Origin: Bacillus massilioanorexius
GTDB taxonomy: Bacteria > Bacillota > Bacilli > Bacillales > DSM-1321
Direction: 5' to 3'
DNA length: 64,000 nucleotides
Assembly: GCF_902374955.1 (NCBI RefSeq)
Contig: NZ_CABKRX010000087.1
Span: forward strand, 131,464-195,463
This document shows, piece by piece, positions 26,867 through 35,064 of this stretch (the first letter of the stretch is position 1; every line of letters starts with the position of its first letter). Under the pieces are notes generated by a model. The model saw nothing but the letters and a program-made list of their open reading frames with translations. It had not been told where the DNA came from and ran no database searches. The translations under genes were made by a program, and so were the position numbers.

Positions 26867-26941
26867 CTAACCTGCACCGTTTGTCCAATAAGGACATCAA
26901 TATAAAAGCGTCAATCCTTATTGGATCAACGCCCCAGTTAG
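26867..26941. repeat. Long imperfect palindrome, MITE-like
   Basis: The left arm 26867-26894 and right arm 26915-26941 are imperfect inverted copies of about 28 bp. They end in a perfect 11-bp core (TCCAATAAGGA / TCCTTATTGGA) around a 20-nt loop. It lies between two genes on the minus strand, and one related arm lies at 25808. The size and form suit a short non-autonomous repeat or a mobile terminator. Confidence 0.55.
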
Positions 26942-26952
26942 CTCTATAAGAA

Positions 26953-27141
26953 CTAAATATACTTTGCACTAATTACGAAGTAGATTGCACAAGATATGAT
27001 AATGAAAATAGCGAAGAAGATTAACTTTTGGATATTTGTCCATCCTTTCATCCAGCCCCATCTTTTTCTATCTTTATCGAACATAAAGACATCAACAATC
27101 ACTACTAAAATAATAATAATTAGAGTTGCTAATAGCCCCAC
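26953..27141 (-). CDS. Small two-span membrane protein
   Basis: A 62-residue protein with two hydrophobic helices (LLATLIIIILVVIVDVFMF and LIFFAIFIIISCAIYFVIS) joined by a basic, Trp-rich loop (KDRKRWGWMKGWTNIQK). I do not recognise it. Translation would start at GTG (27141) behind a TGAGGA box. It could be a stress or toxin-like peptide, or a simple membrane protein. It lies in the accessory region between the palindrome and a strong terminator. Confidence 0.5.
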   Translation of the reverse strand: MGLLATLIIIILVVIVDVFMFDKDRKRWGWMKGWTNIQKLIFFAIFIIISCAIYFVISAKYI

Positions 27142-27262
27142 AAAAACACATCCTCATAGAATATTTTTCCTTATTTTAACATATTTCTTATTGAACTATC
27201 CTGCTTCGTTAGTGGAAGAAGTATATTTGAAAAAGTAACAATATCTATGAACAGATCCATAA

Positions 27263-27315
27263 AAAAGAGCCTGTATCTTAGATTACTAAGTAATAAAAGA
27301 TATAGGCTCTTTTTA
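27263..27315. terminator. Strong hairpin with bidirectional T/A flanks
   Basis: AAAGAGCCTGTATCTT pairs with AAGATATAGGCTCTTT, followed by TTTT. A second small hairpin (AGCCC-TCAC-GGGCT) follows at 27319-27332. Confidence 0.65.
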
Positions 27316-27374
27316 TCAAGCCCTCACGGGCTCAATATATATTTAAGAATATTGGAGGTCTTTTTTATGTAAGG

Positions 27375-27866
27375 TTATTGTGTCGCAAAACCAAGTATTT
27401 CTTGATAAAGATGATTCCACTCATGATGATATAAGGACACATCTATAGGATTAATAAGCATACGCTGATGAGATTCATATTTAGCCTCGAATGGGTGAAG
27501 GAATTTTATATTCTTTTTATAGAATGCTTGAATTCCAATTTTAGGATAACAACCATTGGTATTCCACAATTGATTTTCACTATGGTCAACAATGATATAT
27601 CCCAATAATTCACTATCACCTTCTACATATGATTCTTCGAATACTTCCCTAGTTAAGCAATCTTCTGGCGTTTCATTTTTTTCAATATGGCCTCCTGGTA
27701 AATCCCAACCTCTATGCTTTACATCCACTAACAGTAGTTGCTTATTGTAAAAACACAGTCCGTGTACACTTGTGATACGAAAGTTTTGAGGAAGGTGTTT
27801 ACTCTTTTTCCAGGTCAATTTAATCTTTGCTTCGTTCCAATTTACATATATTGTCGTCAATGACAC
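27375..27866 (-). CDS. Nudix hydrolase
   Basis: A 163-residue protein with a complete Nudix box running from GGHIEKNE through REVFEES (residues 58-79), matching GX5EX7REUXEEXGU except that the last Gly follows ESYVE. The preceding beta strand RGWDLPGGH is typical of ADP-ribose/NTP-type hydrolases that cleave nucleoside diphosphate derivatives. The substrate is not predictable. It is a single gene in the accessory region, with unrelated neighbours. Confidence 0.85.
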   Translation of the reverse strand: MSLTTIYVNWNEAKIKLTWKKSKHLPQNFRITSVHGLCFYNKQLLLVDVKHRGWDLPGGHIEKNETPEDCLTREVFEESYVEGDSELLGYIIVDHSENQLWNTNGCYPKIGIQAFYKKNIKFLHPFEAKYESHQRMLINPIDVSLYHHEWNHLYQEILGFATQ

Positions 27867-28194
27867 CCCTCCTTGATTATATGAATCTTTTCTTTTGATG
27901 TTTTCATTATGATAAGTGAAAAAACATCAATTTCTTAATATAATATGTAAAATCTAATAAATACCGCTTTTTATTATCTATAAAAATAAAGGTGGTTTTC
28001 GTAAACTTTTCTGTCATAAAAAAGGAGTTGAGTACAGGCTGTGATTTTCGCTATTAAAACTCTTTTTCCACAAGACACGCCCAGAATCTTCTGGCGAAAT
28101 CACCTGTCTCTCCGTTTTAGCTGGAATCTTTCTTCTTGTTCCCCCATGAACCTTTATATATTGATATTATTCACAATTTTTTAAGAAGCTAAAA
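27867..28194. other. Intergenic region between Nudix and glutaredoxin genes
   Basis: About 330 nt with no credible gene. The part from 28020 to 28140 is less AT-rich and may be decayed sequence, but I cannot assign it. Confidence 0.4.
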
Positions 28195-28222
28195 AAAGAG
28201 AATCCGATACTGGATTCTCTTT
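28195..28222 (-). terminator. Terminator of the glutaredoxin gene
   Basis: AAAGAGAATCC / GGATTCTCTTT stem with a 6-nt loop immediately after the stop codon, followed on the minus strand by TTTAGC. Confidence 0.75.
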
Positions 28223-28456
28223 TTAATCATTTATCGCATTCATTATAGCATCTGGCTTATACCCTACTACCCATTTTCCATTGACTTCTGTTTGAGGTAT
28301 TCCCATTTGGCCAGATGACATAATTAGCTTCTGTACGATATCTGGTTTTTCATCAACATTTATCTCTTTAAATTCAATGTTTTGATCACGCAAAAAATTT
28401 TTCAATATGACACAATACACACACTTATTAGATGAATACACCGTTACATCATTCAA
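28223..28456 (-). CDS. Glutaredoxin-family protein
   Basis: A 77-residue thioredoxin-fold protein. The redox site CVYC (C12/C15) sits in VTVYSSNKCVYCVILKNFL. IPQTEVNGKWVVGYKPD contains the cis-Pro loop and the glutathione/thiol-binding Gly. It is close in size to NrdH/YtnI-type redoxins, which reduce protein disulfides. AAGGAGGAGAG precedes the ATG. A palindrome of CsoR/CstR type lies 66 nt upstream, hinting at control by copper or sulfane sulfur. Confidence 0.85.
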   Translation of the reverse strand: MNDVTVYSSNKCVYCVILKNFLRDQNIEFKEINVDEKPDIVQKLIMSSGQMGIPQTEVNGKWVVGYKPDAIMNAIND

Positions 28457-28521
28457 ACTCTCTCCTCCTTCTCCTCTTTAGATCATTTAAAGAAAATATC
28501 CGATTTGTGACGAATTCACTT

Positions 28522-28539
28522 TATACCTATATGGGTATA
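28522..28539. promoter_or_regulatory. CsoR/CstR-like palindrome
   Basis: TATACCTATATGGGTATA is symmetric at 8 of 9 base pairs and has the ATACC...GGTAT arms typical of CsoR-family operators. It lies upstream of the glutaredoxin gene on the minus strand. No csoR or cstR gene is in the window. Confidence 0.35.
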
Positions 28540-28827
28540 TTAATATAATAAAAATAATCCGTCAAAAAATCTGTTTTTCTACATTCATATCGAATTTTTT
28601 GAATTACTTAAGTGAAAAGAGCATATGTATGAATACCTATTTATCATGTAAATACCTAATCAAACACATTTCACGACATACTTTTATCCTAAATTACTTA
28701 TCATTCATTATTTAATTCTTATGCTTATTTTACTATTTTCCCTTACCTCTCTTTAATAAAAAAATATCCCCATGATAAAATTGTAACAATTGGAAATATT
28801 TGATTTATATTAAAGAGGTGTTAAAGT

Positions 28828-28938
28828 GTGTTTCATTCTTCTCTTTCCGCTTTAAAAAAGGAACTCGAAAAAAAACAAGAAGAACTTCGGCGTCTCATCG
28901 AAACATATGACGAACTAAAAGGTTTAAACTCTGAATGA
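28828..28938 (+). CDS. Short coiled-coil protein, LXG-locus accessory-like (possibly truncated)
   Basis: A 36-residue product starting at GTG 7 nt after GAGGTG, almost all heptad-like helix (LSALKKELEKKQEELRRLIE). It resembles the N-terminus of the small DUF5082/YwqH-type proteins that precede LXG toxins in type VII secretion loci. After its stop a second helical peptide is open in another frame (28937-29023, ISTQKSISSLKEADDLLSSS). The original gene was therefore probably longer and has been broken. The family link is an inference from composition. Confidence 0.4.
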   Translation: MFHSSLSALKKELEKKQEELRRLIETYDELKGLNSE

Positions 28939-29025
28939 CAACATTATTTCTACTCAAAAATCCATTTCTTCCTTGAAAGAAGCAGACGATTTGCTTTCTT
29001 CATCAATGAAAACTGGAGGCTAATT

Positions 29026-29640
29026 ATGAAAATTGACGCAACAGCACCAATTTCATCTGTTGGGAATACATTTGGTACGGTATCTGAAGGTATTGCTTTA
29101 ACTGAAACAGCTAATAAAGTTTTTAATCATTGTGCCGCTATAACTAGGAAAAAAGATCATTTCCTGGTAAAAAACGGTCATGTATTGGGCCTTAAAGGAG
29201 AAAAATATTACGACAATTACATTAAATCCCAATTAAACATCGGTAATAATCCCAATATTGCAACATATGTAAAACCTTCTGCTGCAGTTACAAGTGCTTT
29301 TAAAACGAAAACAGGGATACTTGGTATTAGTATAACCGCTGGAGAAAATGCTTATAAAAACTATCAATCTAATGCATCGACTTCAAAAATTCTAGGAGAT
29401 GCTGCCGTAGATGTTGGTTTGGGGGCTGTATCATTGGCAGGTGGAGCTGTTACTGTTGCATTTGTTACAAGTTTAGGTGCTCCATTAATTGGTGCAGCTG
29501 TCGCGGGCTTTTTGATATCTACAGCTGCAGTATATATTATAGAGGGCTTTAAAGCTGGAAAAAACGAAAAGAACCTTTCTGAAACACTAAAAGATGGAAT
29601 TCAAAAAGGGGTAAATACGGTGGCAGGCTGGTTTAAATAA
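29026..29640 (+). CDS. Putative membrane-inserting toxin-like protein with glycine zipper
   Basis: A 204-residue protein that I cannot assign firmly. Residues 1-30 (MKIDATAPISSVGNTFGTVS) resemble the start of small type VII substrates. Residues 110-185 read GENAYKNYQSNASTSKILGD followed by a Gly/Ala-rich double hydrophobic helix (VGLGAVSLAGGAVTVAF, LGAPLIGAAVAGFLIS) and an amphipathic tail (KDGIQKGVNTVAGWFK). Such C-terminal modules occur in membrane-damaging polymorphic (LXG) toxins of Bacillus. TGGAGG precedes the ATG. It is followed by two paralogous membrane proteins that could be immunity factors. Confidence 0.5.
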   Translation: MKIDATAPISSVGNTFGTVSEGIALTETANKVFNHCAAITRKKDHFLVKNGHVLGLKGEKYYDNYIKSQLNIGNNPNIATYVKPSAAVTSAFKTKTGILGISITAGENAYKNYQSNASTSKILGDAAVDVGLGAVSLAGGAVTVAFVTSLGAPLIGAAVAGFLISTAAVYIIEGFKAGKNEKNLSETLKDGIQKGVNTVAGWFK

Positions 29641-29680
29641 AGTTTTCTCAGATAAAAATTCTACTAAAGGCGGTTTAACT

Positions 29681-30655
29681 ATGCTTAAATTAGGCGATGA
29701 GGTAAAACGAAGAAACTTACCTGATCATATTCAAGAAGGTTTACAACCTTTTTCTACATTTCAGATTAAATTTTTAGTAGGTTTTCCAACATTTTTTTTA
29801 CTAGATTTATTGATTATAATGCCTCTTTTGTTTCCAACTATAAAATTAGTTTTATACATAACCATTCCTTTAATGATATTTATAAGTTTTTGGGCATTAT
29901 GGATCCTGATTAGAAAACCAGAAAATACAGAAATGGAATCACTTTTATTTTTAGGTTATTTGGGTGTAGTTGGTTCCTTTTGTTATTTTGTACTTGCCAT
30001 GAAGTATAATTATATGATTGGCATTCAATCACCCTACTATTATGTTTTAATGTTCTTTCTTTACTTAACTATTATTTATCTTTTTATAAAAAACGAAATA
30101 AAAAAATATTCATCTTTAGAAAGAGAAACCAAGAAAAAAACACCGGCTTGGCATTATAGTGTAGCTGTCATTGCACCTGGCGCCGGTTATGTTTTTGCAC
30201 AGTACCTTATGAGACAATCTTCCTTTCATGTCCTATCAGTTATGTCATTAATTTTCTGGGGAATTTCAGTTATCTTTATTTTCGTGTTGGCAAGGGGCTT
30301 TCATAAATACTTTTTCATCAAAAAAAATATTCATCTTGTATATTTTGCAAATAAAGAACTAAATCAAAAAAGGCAGGTCATTAATGTGAACGAGTACTTA
30401 TTACCAAATGGCTCTATTATCTTGTTAAATGGTGGAAATATCAAACTGATGATTTACGGTAGAAAACAAACGTTAATTACAGAAGATGAGCGCAATGGGA
30501 AAATGTATGATTATCTTGCTGTGCCATATCCTGAAGGCTATATTTCTCCAGAATATACATATGTGTTTAACCATCAAGATATTGCTGAGATAATTTTTAC
30601 AGGCTACATTAATGAAGAAGAAAATGATTTTCAGAATGTACTTAATAATGCTTGA
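29681..30655 (+). CDS. Multi-span membrane protein, candidate immunity protein (copy 1)
   Basis: A 324-residue protein with a cytosolic-looking N-terminus (VKRRNLPDHIQEGLQPFSTF) and about six hydrophobic helices between residues 30 and 220. A soluble C-terminal domain of about 100 residues follows (NEYLLPNGSIILLNGG through EENDFQNVL). I do not recognise the family. It lies 40 nt after the toxin-like gene, in the same direction, and is duplicated downstream. That arrangement is usual for immunity proteins of polymorphic toxins, but this is inference. Confidence 0.55.
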   Translation: MLKLGDEVKRRNLPDHIQEGLQPFSTFQIKFLVGFPTFFLLDLLIIMPLLFPTIKLVLYITIPLMIFISFWALWILIRKPENTEMESLLFLGYLGVVGSFCYFVLAMKYNYMIGIQSPYYYVLMFFLYLTIIYLFIKNEIKKYSSLERETKKKTPAWHYSVAVIAPGAGYVFAQYLMRQSSFHVLSVMSLIFWGISVIFIFVLARGFHKYFFIKKNIHLVYFANKELNQKRQVINVNEYLLPNGSIILLNGGNIKLMIYGRKQTLITEDERNGKMYDYLAVPYPEGYISPEYTYVFNHQDIAEIIFTGYINEEENDFQNVLNNA

Positions 30656-30680
30656 TGAATGGTGAGACTTTTATTTACTA

Positions 30681-30717
30681 AAAATCCTTAGCTTTAAATG
30701 TATAGCTGAGGATTTTT
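30681..30717 (+). terminator. Terminator between the paralogues
   Basis: AAAATCCTTAGCT pairs with AGCTGAGGATTTT with one mismatch, ending in T-rich sequence. Confidence 0.6.
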
Positions 30718-30743
30718 AATAAGCGTAAAAAAGGTGGTTCTTT

Positions 30744-31550
30744 ATGCTTAAATTAAGTAACAACATGAAACGTAGAGATTTACCTGATCATATTCAAGAA
30801 GGTTTACAACCTTTCTCTATATTTCAAATAAAATTTTTAGTTGGTTTCCCTACATTTTTCTTACTGGATTTATTAATATTAATGCCAATTCTGTTTCCAA
30901 CTATCAAATTGGTGTTATATATTACTATACCCTTAATGACTTTTATTAGCCTTTGGGCTTTATGGCTTCTCATTAGAAAACCAGAAGATACAGAAATGGA
31001 GTCACTATTGTTTTTAGGATGCTTAGGTATTGTGGGTTCTTTATGCTATTTTGTACTTGCGATGAAATATAATTATATGATTGGTATTAGTTCACCAATC
31101 TATTACGTAATTATGTTCTTACTTTACTTAATATTTATTTATTACTTTATAAGAAATGAACTAAAGAAGTATTCATCATTATTCCAAAAAAATCATAAAA
31201 AAACACCAGCTTGGCGTTATAGTGTGGCGGTAATTGCACCAGGAGCTGGATATATTTTTGCACAATATTTAATGAGTTTATCGTCTTTTCTTGTTCTTTC
31301 CGTAATGTCAGTTCTCTTTTGGATTATGTCAGCGGCTTTTATTTTTCTTTTAGCGAGAGCTTTTCACAAATACTTTTTCATCAAAAAAAACATCCATCTT
31401 GTTGTATTCACAAAGAAAGAACTAAATCAAAAACACAAATCAAAAAAGGCAGATCTTTAAAGTAAACGAGAACTTAAAACCAAACGGCTCTATTATCTTG
31501 TTAAACTCAAGTAGAAACTGATTTTCAGAATGTATTTAAAAATGATTGAT
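30744..31550 (+). pseudogene. Second copy of the membrane protein, C-terminus broken
   Basis: The first 225 codons are closely similar to copy 1 (same LPDHIQEGLQPFS start and same helices). Near 31435 the block AAATCAAAAA is repeated, which shifts the frame and ends the protein at 238 residues (stop at 31458-31460). Beyond this, the old frame still reads NGSIILLN. It then jumps, by deletion of most of the soluble domain, to the copy-1 ending GATTTTCAGAATGTA at about 31525. The membrane part could still be made from an ATG with AAGGTGGTT upstream. Confidence 0.7.
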
Positions 31551-31596
31551 TAATTGTGATACTTTTTTAAACCTAAACCTAATGCTACATTATTAG

Positions 31597-31631
31597 AAAA
31601 GCCTCAGCACTTTTGTGGTGCTGAGGTTTCT
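31597..31631 (+). terminator. Terminator at the end of the toxin/immunity-like locus
   Basis: CCTCAGCAC / GTGCTGAGG stem with a 7-nt loop, followed by TTTCTTTT. Confidence 0.75.
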
Positions 31632-31676
31632 TTTGGAATATAATATGTCGGACGTTCATGCCATATTCATTGTCAT

Positions 31677-32558
31677 TTATTTAAAACGTGAATATAATCC
31701 CTTTAGTTCATGCTCTTTTAGCATGTCCATAACTTTTTCCACATTATACTCAAATAATGTATCTTCCATATTAAATATTAATGGTACATCGCATTTTATC
31801 GTTGCTAATTGTCTGGAAAGATGTAGCATTTCTAATGAGTCATTAATCTTTGTTCTTTGTCCAGCTGCCAGTAATGATAAATTATCTAATATTCCATCAA
31901 TCGTTTGGTGCTGTTGTAAAAGCTTAATAGCTGTTTTCTCACCAATCCCTTTTACACCTGGATAGTTATCAGCTGTATCTCCCATTAAGCCCTTTAAATC
32001 AATCATTTGATTAGGATAGATACCCTTCCATTCAAATAATGATTGTTCATTATGAACTTCGTAATTACCATAACCCTTCTTTAATAAGGTAACAGATATG
32101 TTTTCATCAATTAATTGAAGTATATCTTGATCTCCAGTTAATATATTTACCTTGTAGCTAGTACCTATTTCTTTAGCAATCGTACCGATACAATCATCTG
32201 CTTCATATCCTTCTAGTCCGATATTAGGAATATCGAAAGCTGTAACCACTTCTTTTACTAAATCAAATTGGGGTAACAGCTCTACAGGAGGTGCACTTCG
32301 ATTGCTTTTATAATCTACAAACATTTCTGAACGAAAAGTTTTACTCCCCATGTCCCAACAAACGGCTACATGTTGCGGTGCAAAATGATCAGACGCCATT
32401 AATAAATGCTTTAAAAAGCCTTGTACACCATTTGTTGGAATACCCTTTGAATTAATCATGAACTGACCAGTCATCGCTGTAGCATAAAAAGCACGAAATA
32501 ATAAAGCCATCCCATCTACTAACATAATACTCGATTTATCATTATCCACTATATTCAC
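31677..32558 (-). CDS. ypcP: 5'-3' exonuclease, YpcP family
   Basis: A 293-residue FEN-type nuclease equivalent to the N-terminal 5' nuclease domain of DNA polymerase I. The acidic metal-site residues lie in MLVDGMALLFRAF, LEGYEADDCIGTIA, LTGDQDILQLID and LKGLMGDTADNYPGVKGIG; the last block includes the helix-hairpin-helix. It removes RNA primers or flaps, backing up PolA. The position matches B. subtilis, before dynA (ypbR). It marks the return from the accessory region to the conserved backbone. Confidence 0.93.
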   Translation of the reverse strand: MNIVDNDKSSIMLVDGMALLFRAFYATAMTGQFMINSKGIPTNGVQGFLKHLLMASDHFAPQHVAVCWDMGSKTFRSEMFVDYKSNRSAPPVELLPQFDLVKEVVTAFDIPNIGLEGYEADDCIGTIAKEIGTSYKVNILTGDQDILQLIDENISVTLLKKGYGNYEVHNEQSLFEWKGIYPNQMIDLKGLMGDTADNYPGVKGIGEKTAIKLLQQHQTIDGILDNLSLLAAGQRTKINDSLEMLHLSRQLATIKCDVPLIFNMEDTLFEYNVEKVMDMLKEHELKGLYSRFK

Positions 32559-32655
32559 CTCAGAAAAATACTATTTTTCCATTGTAACACAGCTTTATGT
32601 ATAAGCTCCTATTCTAATAGAAAAATAACTACACATCTTACAAATAGCCATAAAA

Positions 32656-32684
32656 AACACCCCTCTATCAAATAAGGGGCGTAT
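32656..32684 (-). terminator. Terminator after the minus-strand gene fragment
   Basis: CACCCCT / AGGGGCG stem. On the minus strand it ends in TTTTTTAT. Confidence 0.6.
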
Positions 32685-32692
32685 TTGTATAA

Positions 32693-32806
32693 TCAATCAA
32701 AGCAATAATGGATTTTTTGATAACCTCTACGCATTTCTATGATCTGTTTTCTAATCGTATCCACTGTGTCTCTATCTTCCAAAACATTTACTATATGGTC
32801 CGCTAA
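32693..32806 (-). pseudogene. C-terminal fragment of an unknown gene
   Basis: An open frame of 38 codons (VFLADHIVNVLEDRD, then TIRKQIIEMRRGYQK) ending in a stop followed by a terminator. It has no start codon: the frame is closed by a TGA just inside the adjoining efeU sequence. It is a truncated gene end whose 5' part was lost at the junction near 32806. The family is not recognised. Confidence 0.55.
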
Positions 32807-33592
32807 GAAGACAGTGATTATACATTTTGGGATTCAGCTCTGATTTTATTACGTGAAGGATTAGAAGCACTTCTTATTATTATGGTACTTGTATCCTTTC
32901 TAAAAAAGTCCAATCAACAGCAAATGGCACGTTGGATTTATATAGGCGCCGGGATAGGAATTCTTTTTTCTATTTTCGCTGCAGTTGCCTTATCAGTACT
33001 TTTCAATTCATTGTCTATGAACACAAGTCGCGAAATGCTAGAAGGATATGTTGGTCTAGCTGCTGCACTAATGATGATTGGTGTTGGATTATGGCTTCAC
33101 AATAAGTCTAGTGTTACATCATGGAATGCTTATTTATCAAAGCAAATGGGAAATGCTATTTCCAAGCAATCTGTTCTTGCAATGGCATTCATATCCTTCT
33201 TGTCGGTATTCCGTGAAGGTGCAAAAACCATTCTTTTTTATGTAGGGGTTGCACCAAATATGCCTACATTTGACTTTATACTTGGTATTATACTTGCTCT
33301 ATTGATTCTTTCTATTGTGGCAGTTCTACTTATAAAATTGACGATTCGTATTCCTATTCATAAATTTTTCTTTGTAGCTACGATTTTTATCTATTTATTG
33401 ACGTTCAAAATAATAGGTACAAGCATTCATACATTGCAACTTACGAATGTCTTGCCAACGAATGTCATGGATCATTTACCAGTGATAAGTGAAATTGGTT
33501 TCTATCCTACTATTGAAACCCTCTTGGGACAGTCGATATTAATCTTAATTTGTATTACTGTGATTGTAAAACAAAAATTGAAAAAGAAATAA
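32807..33592 (+). pseudogene. FTR1-family iron permease, 5'-truncated
   Basis: The frame is open from 32807 (EDSDYTFWDSALILLREGLE). It contains both iron-permease motifs, REGLE at the first helix and FREGAKTILFYVG in the middle, within a seven-helix protein like EfeU/YwbL. A TAA lies directly upstream, and no start codon or ribosome binding site exists before REGLE. The first ATG (32882) would delete that essential motif. The extracellular N-terminal domain usual in Bacillus is missing, and no efeO/efeB is nearby. I judge it non-functional, though the remaining sequence is well preserved. Confidence 0.75.
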
Positions 33593-33603
33593 GTGAACGA
33601 ACT

Positions 33604-33643
33604 AGGCGTCTAAAAAGTAATTAACTAACACTTTTTAGACGCC
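33604..33643 (+). terminator. Terminator after the FTR1 fragment
   Basis: AGGCGTCTAAAAAGT paired with ACTTTTTAGACGCCT, followed by TTCATTCTT. Confidence 0.75.
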
Positions 33644-33984
33644 TTTCATTCTTCTTATCCGTTCTTCTACATAATGTACATCAAAATATAATGTCTGTTT
33701 AGGTAAACATACATAAGTATGATTCTTAAAATACTCTTGCTTAAAACGTTTGCCTCAAAAACAAATATTATTTGTTTTTCGATATATTAGAACTATTGGA
33801 CGTTCTTCCATATAAATTCCTTTGTTCTTTTCTATCTTCAAGTCCTGATAAAATCAGTTAAAATGCAAATGTGTACACATCTCCTTTTCTATCTTGTTTC
33901 TCCAATTCAAGTATAAGAAAAGTTGAGTTTGTGTTCTTTTTTTGGTCTTTTTTAGTGGCCACTAACATTTAGTATAGAACAAAA
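33644..33984. other. Intergenic region without recognised features
   Basis: About 340 nt of AT-rich sequence with no ORF supported by a ribosome binding site. I see no repeat or riboswitch in it. Confidence 0.5.
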
Positions 33985-34015
33985 AAAGAAAATCTACTTG
34001 ATGTAGACTTTCTTT
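33985..34015 (-). terminator. Terminator of the YxcD-like gene
   Basis: AAAGAAAATCTAC / GTAGACTTTCTTT with a 5-nt loop and a T-run on the minus strand, 11 nt after the stop. Confidence 0.75.
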
Positions 34016-34025
34016 TTTATCGAAA

Positions 34026-34319
34026 TTATTGATTTACGTAGGCAATGATTCCTTCATCATCATCTAAAACCAATTCAATTCCTGAATATGGATTTCCATT
34101 TAATTCACGCGAGATATAGAAGCGGATCGCTTCAATTAAATCTCTATGAGCAAGAATCTGGCTACGTCCATTAAAGTAAACTTCTGCAGAAAAACCATAT
34201 GCTTCATCATCATACATTAATTCTACTTCAATTTCTTCAGGAGACATACTTTTTTGATCAGCCATATATAAGCAAACTGAATCTATAATATCCTGTTCAA
34301 AAATAATTAATTTCTCCAT
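34026..34319 (-). CDS. DUF2653-like protein (YxcD family)
   Basis: A 97-residue acidic soluble protein (DIIDSVCLYMADQKSMSPEE, VELMYDDEAYGFSAEVYFNG). It resembles the uncharacterised Bacillus YxcD family. GAGGAAG precedes the ATG. Its start overlaps the end of the upstream membrane-protein gene by 13 nt, so the two are translationally coupled and may act together. Confidence 0.7.
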   Translation of the reverse strand: MEKLIIFEQDIIDSVCLYMADQKSMSPEEIEVELMYDDEAYGFSAEVYFNGRSQILAHRDLIEAIRFYISRELNGNPYSGIELVLDDDEGIIAYVNQ

Positions 34320-34768
34320 GCTCTGTCTTCCTCATCTTTACGCTTGTTTTTAATTAACAAGTAAATTTTACGAATAATCATAATGACCGCAACTATTGCG
34401 ATTACGTTAATTAATAAACCTAAAACCGCTCCTAAAGGTCCCATACCTGAAAGTAATCCGCCAAGTAGTAAACCAGCTAGTCCACCAAATAGCATTCCTT
34501 TCATAAATCCACCTTTTTTATTTGTAGCAGCTGTATTTGTTTGTTTTTTATCAGTTGTGTTTTTATTTGTTACAGCGTTATTTTGAGTATCATTTTTCTT
34601 TGTGTTTTGAAAATTAGATTTGTTGCTACCACCAAAACCTCTTTTACCGGATTTGTAAGATTTTGCACTAGCGTATTGATCATGATCTTGAAATACAAAA
34701 TTCCCTACCGGTGTAAAAGTAAACGCTATTGAAAGCGTAAGTACTGCTGCCAAAATCTTTTTCATCAT
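34307..34768 (-). CDS. Secreted/membrane protein with glycine-rich segment
   Basis: A 153-residue protein starting at the ATG at 34768 behind GGGGGAAAAG; the upstream in-frame ATG has no such signal. It has a signal peptide (MKKILAAVLTLSIAFTFTPV), a Ser/Lys/Asn/Thr-rich linker of about 55 residues, and a Gly-rich segment (GGFMKGMLFGGLAGLLLGG). The latter resembles Tim44-like import-domain linkers. A second helix (VLGLLINVIAIVAVIMIIRK) and a basic tail follow. Function unknown. It forms a two-gene operon with the YxcD-like gene. Confidence 0.65.
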   Translation of the reverse strand: MMKKILAAVLTLSIAFTFTPVGNFVFQDHDQYASAKSYKSGKRGFGGSNKSNFQNTKKNDTQNNAVTNKNTTDKKQTNTAATNKKGGFMKGMLFGGLAGLLLGGLLSGMGPLGAVLGLLINVIAIVAVIMIIRKIYLLIKNKRKDEEDRAWRN

Positions 34769-35020
34769 TCTTTCTTTTCCCCCATTAACTTTAGTAGTTA
34801 TTTTGAAATGATATACTTTATATCCTAACACGTATTTCTACGATTGAAATAGTAGAAGGTTTCATTTTTTTATAAAAAAGTTCGAAACCACTCTTTCCTT
34901 ACTTTATCTATATCATCAAAGAAATATTCCAATTAGGGCATCCCTTCTCCTTATAACCCATATTTTTTAGTAGTAAAATAGCAAAACTGCCCTTGAAAAA
35001 ATTTGAAAGGTGGAACAAAT

Positions 35021-35053
35021 AATCGGTGAAAAATATCTTTTCCCACCGATTAT
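35021..35053 (-). terminator. Terminator of the sulfurtransferase gene
   Basis: AATAATCGGTG pairs with CACCGATTAT around a 12-nt loop, just beyond the stop codon. Confidence 0.6.
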
Positions 35054-35064
35054 CCTATACATTT

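Noticed and set aside
30744..31460. Second membrane paralogue as an intact gene
   Set aside because: Its C-terminal soluble domain is lost through a frameshift and deletion when compared with copy 1, so it is called a pseudogene.
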